Shown: positions 5,082 to 5,897 of the stretch, in pieces
How positions within the stretch are numbered: the stretch's first letter is position 1
Layout of the letters: each line of letters opens with the position of its first letter
NCBI GenBank assembly: GCA_016763735.1
Contig: JAESTE010000046.1
Coordinates: forward strand, 1-5,897
Length of the DNA: 5,897 nt
Source: Nitrospinaceae bacterium
GTDB lineage: Bacteria > Nitrospinota > Nitrospinia > Nitrospinales > VA-1
Reading direction: 5' to 3'
Notes under the pieces: generated by a model
What the model saw: only the letters and a program-made list of their open reading frames with translations
The model's database searches: none
Told to the model about the DNA's origin: nothing
Translations under genes and position numbers: made by a program

Positions 5082-5897
5082 GTGTCTGAAACCCAAAATA
5101 GTTCTCCTGATTCAGCAGCCGCTACAAAAACCCGCCTCAAACGATGGTTAATAGGCTTTTTTGTGGTTTTTCTGATAATTGCCGTGGGTCTTTCATCTAT
5201 CGATCTGGATCAGGCCAAAAACACATTGATTGATAAAATTTCCGCTGAAAGTGGGATGAGTATCGAAATAGAATCCATTGGATTCGGGTTTGCCCACGGT
5301 CTCGGACTCAAATGTAGCGGTGTCAAAGTGGTTACTCCAAATGGAGAAACCTATGCTGTCGATCATTTACACCTTCTGGCAGAATGGGCACCTCTTCTAT
5401 TCGGCGAGTTCAAAATAAGCAGTGCTACTCTTGACCGTCCGCGGCTCACGCTAAAGCTTTCGGACTCTCCAGCGAAAAAACCCACCACAGGTAAAAAGGA
5501 ACCCGCAGAAGCAAAACCCGGTTCAACATCGCCTGTTAAATCCGTTCAGGAAGCATTAAAAAAATCTCACCTCTCGGTGCGAAACTTTAAAATTTCAGAC
5601 GGCCAGATAACCTTAATCCGCCCTGGGAAACAACAAAGTTTATTAGCCCGAGTCGACCTTAGCTTGCAACTCGAACAAATATCATCAGACCGGTTGGATG
5701 TGCTAGTCGATTACCTAAAAATAAATACTGGAGAAATTTCCATACAAGGAAAAGCGAAAGGTGAAAATCTGACAGCCGAAAATGCTCACCTATCTATCGA
5801 TCTTGAAACCAACTCCTTTGACCTGAATGATATCAAATCAGTACTGACCTTTTTTTCTAAAGATGTCGAAAAAACTCTGGCAAAAATAACCGAACTT
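5082..5897 (+). CDS. AsmA-like family protein, N-terminal part (3' partial)
   Basis: The reading frame is open from 5046 to the window edge; from the GTG at 5082 it gives 272 residues with no stop. A short polar, then basic N-terminus (TKTRLKRW) precedes one membrane helix at about 22-40 (WLIGFFVVFLIIAVGLSSI), so the chain is anchored in the inner membrane with its bulk in the periplasm. Next comes the AsmA-type opening: DLDQAKNTLIDKISAESGMSIEIESIGFGF, then LGLKCSGVKV and the strand-rich FKISSATLDRPRLTLKL. A Lys/Pro/Ala/Thr-rich linker at about 128-154 separates this from further amphipathic beta strands. AsmA relatives are large proteins with repeating-beta-groove folds linked to outer-membrane assembly or inter-membrane lipid transport; the exact member cannot be told from this fragment. 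No ATG is available; GTG is chosen over TTG at 5070 because a weak TGAG lies 7 nt upstream. It is transcribed away from the exporter operon. Confidence 0.8.
   Translation, partial: MSETQNSSPDSAAATKTRLKRWLIGFFVVFLIIAVGLSSIDLDQAKNTLIDKISAESGMSIEIESIGFGFAHGLGLKCSGVKVVTPNGETYAVDHLHLLAEWAPLLFGEFKISSATLDRPRLTLKLSDSPAKKPTTGKKEPAEAKPGSTSPVKSVQEALKKSHLSVRNFKISDGQITLIRPGKQQSLLARVDLSLQLEQISSDRLDVLVDYLKINTGEISIQGKAKGENLTAENAHLSIDLETNSFDLNDIKSVLTFFSKDVEKTLAKITEL

Noticed and set aside
1..5897. CRISPR array, tRNA, rRNA, insertion sequence or phage genes
   Set aside because: No regularly spaced direct repeats, no tRNA-like cloverleaf, and no transposase or integrase-like reading frame were seen.

Overview
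The window looks like chromosomal DNA from a Gram-negative (diderm) bacterium of moderate GC content (roughly mid-40s percent by eye; not computed). The diderm call rests on gene content: a periplasmic adaptor with a MacB-type ABC exporter, and an AsmA-like inner-membrane/periplasmic protein. I cannot place the organism securely. The mix of a PuuD-like membrane protein tail, MacAB-like genes and AsmA would fit an environmental proteobacterial, Nitrospinota or Nitrospirota-like lineage, but this is a guess.

Layout. (1) Positions 1-177, + strand: the C-terminal end of a membrane protein resembling the urate oxidase N-terminal/PuuD-type family. (2) Positions 178-440: a convergent intergenic region with three G/C-run hairpins. 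One is a convincing intrinsic terminator (285-323); another looks like a dispersed palindromic repeat (381-411). (3) Positions 441-4880, - strand: a compact four-gene operon, read from right to left. It encodes a membrane-fusion (HlyD/MacA-like) adaptor, an ABC ATPase of the MacB/LolD type, and two different FtsX/MacB-type permeases. The junctions are a 4-nt GTGA overlap, a 1-nt TAATG overlap and an 8-nt gap, so translation is probably coupled. (4) Positions 4881-5081: a divergent promoter region with candidate promoters both ways and two adjacent short dyads. (5) Positions 5082-5897, + strand: the N-terminal 272 codons of an AsmA-like protein that runs off the window.

How the genes work together. 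The four-gene operon should form one tripartite-type export machine. The ATPase dimer would drive a pair of permeases whose periplasmic domains contact the adaptor, and the adaptor would hand substrate to an outer-membrane TolC-type channel not encoded here. E. coli MacB is a homodimer of a fused ATPase-permease; here the ATPase is separate and two diverged permeases are present. The likely complex is therefore a heterodimer resembling LolCDE in permease architecture but MacAB in having an adaptor. Substrate is unknown. The divergent AsmA-like gene is another envelope protein and may share regulation, though nothing in the sequence proves this.

I found no mobile element, CRISPR array, tRNA or rRNA, and no clearly new system. 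The most interesting point is the split, two-permease MacAB-like exporter.
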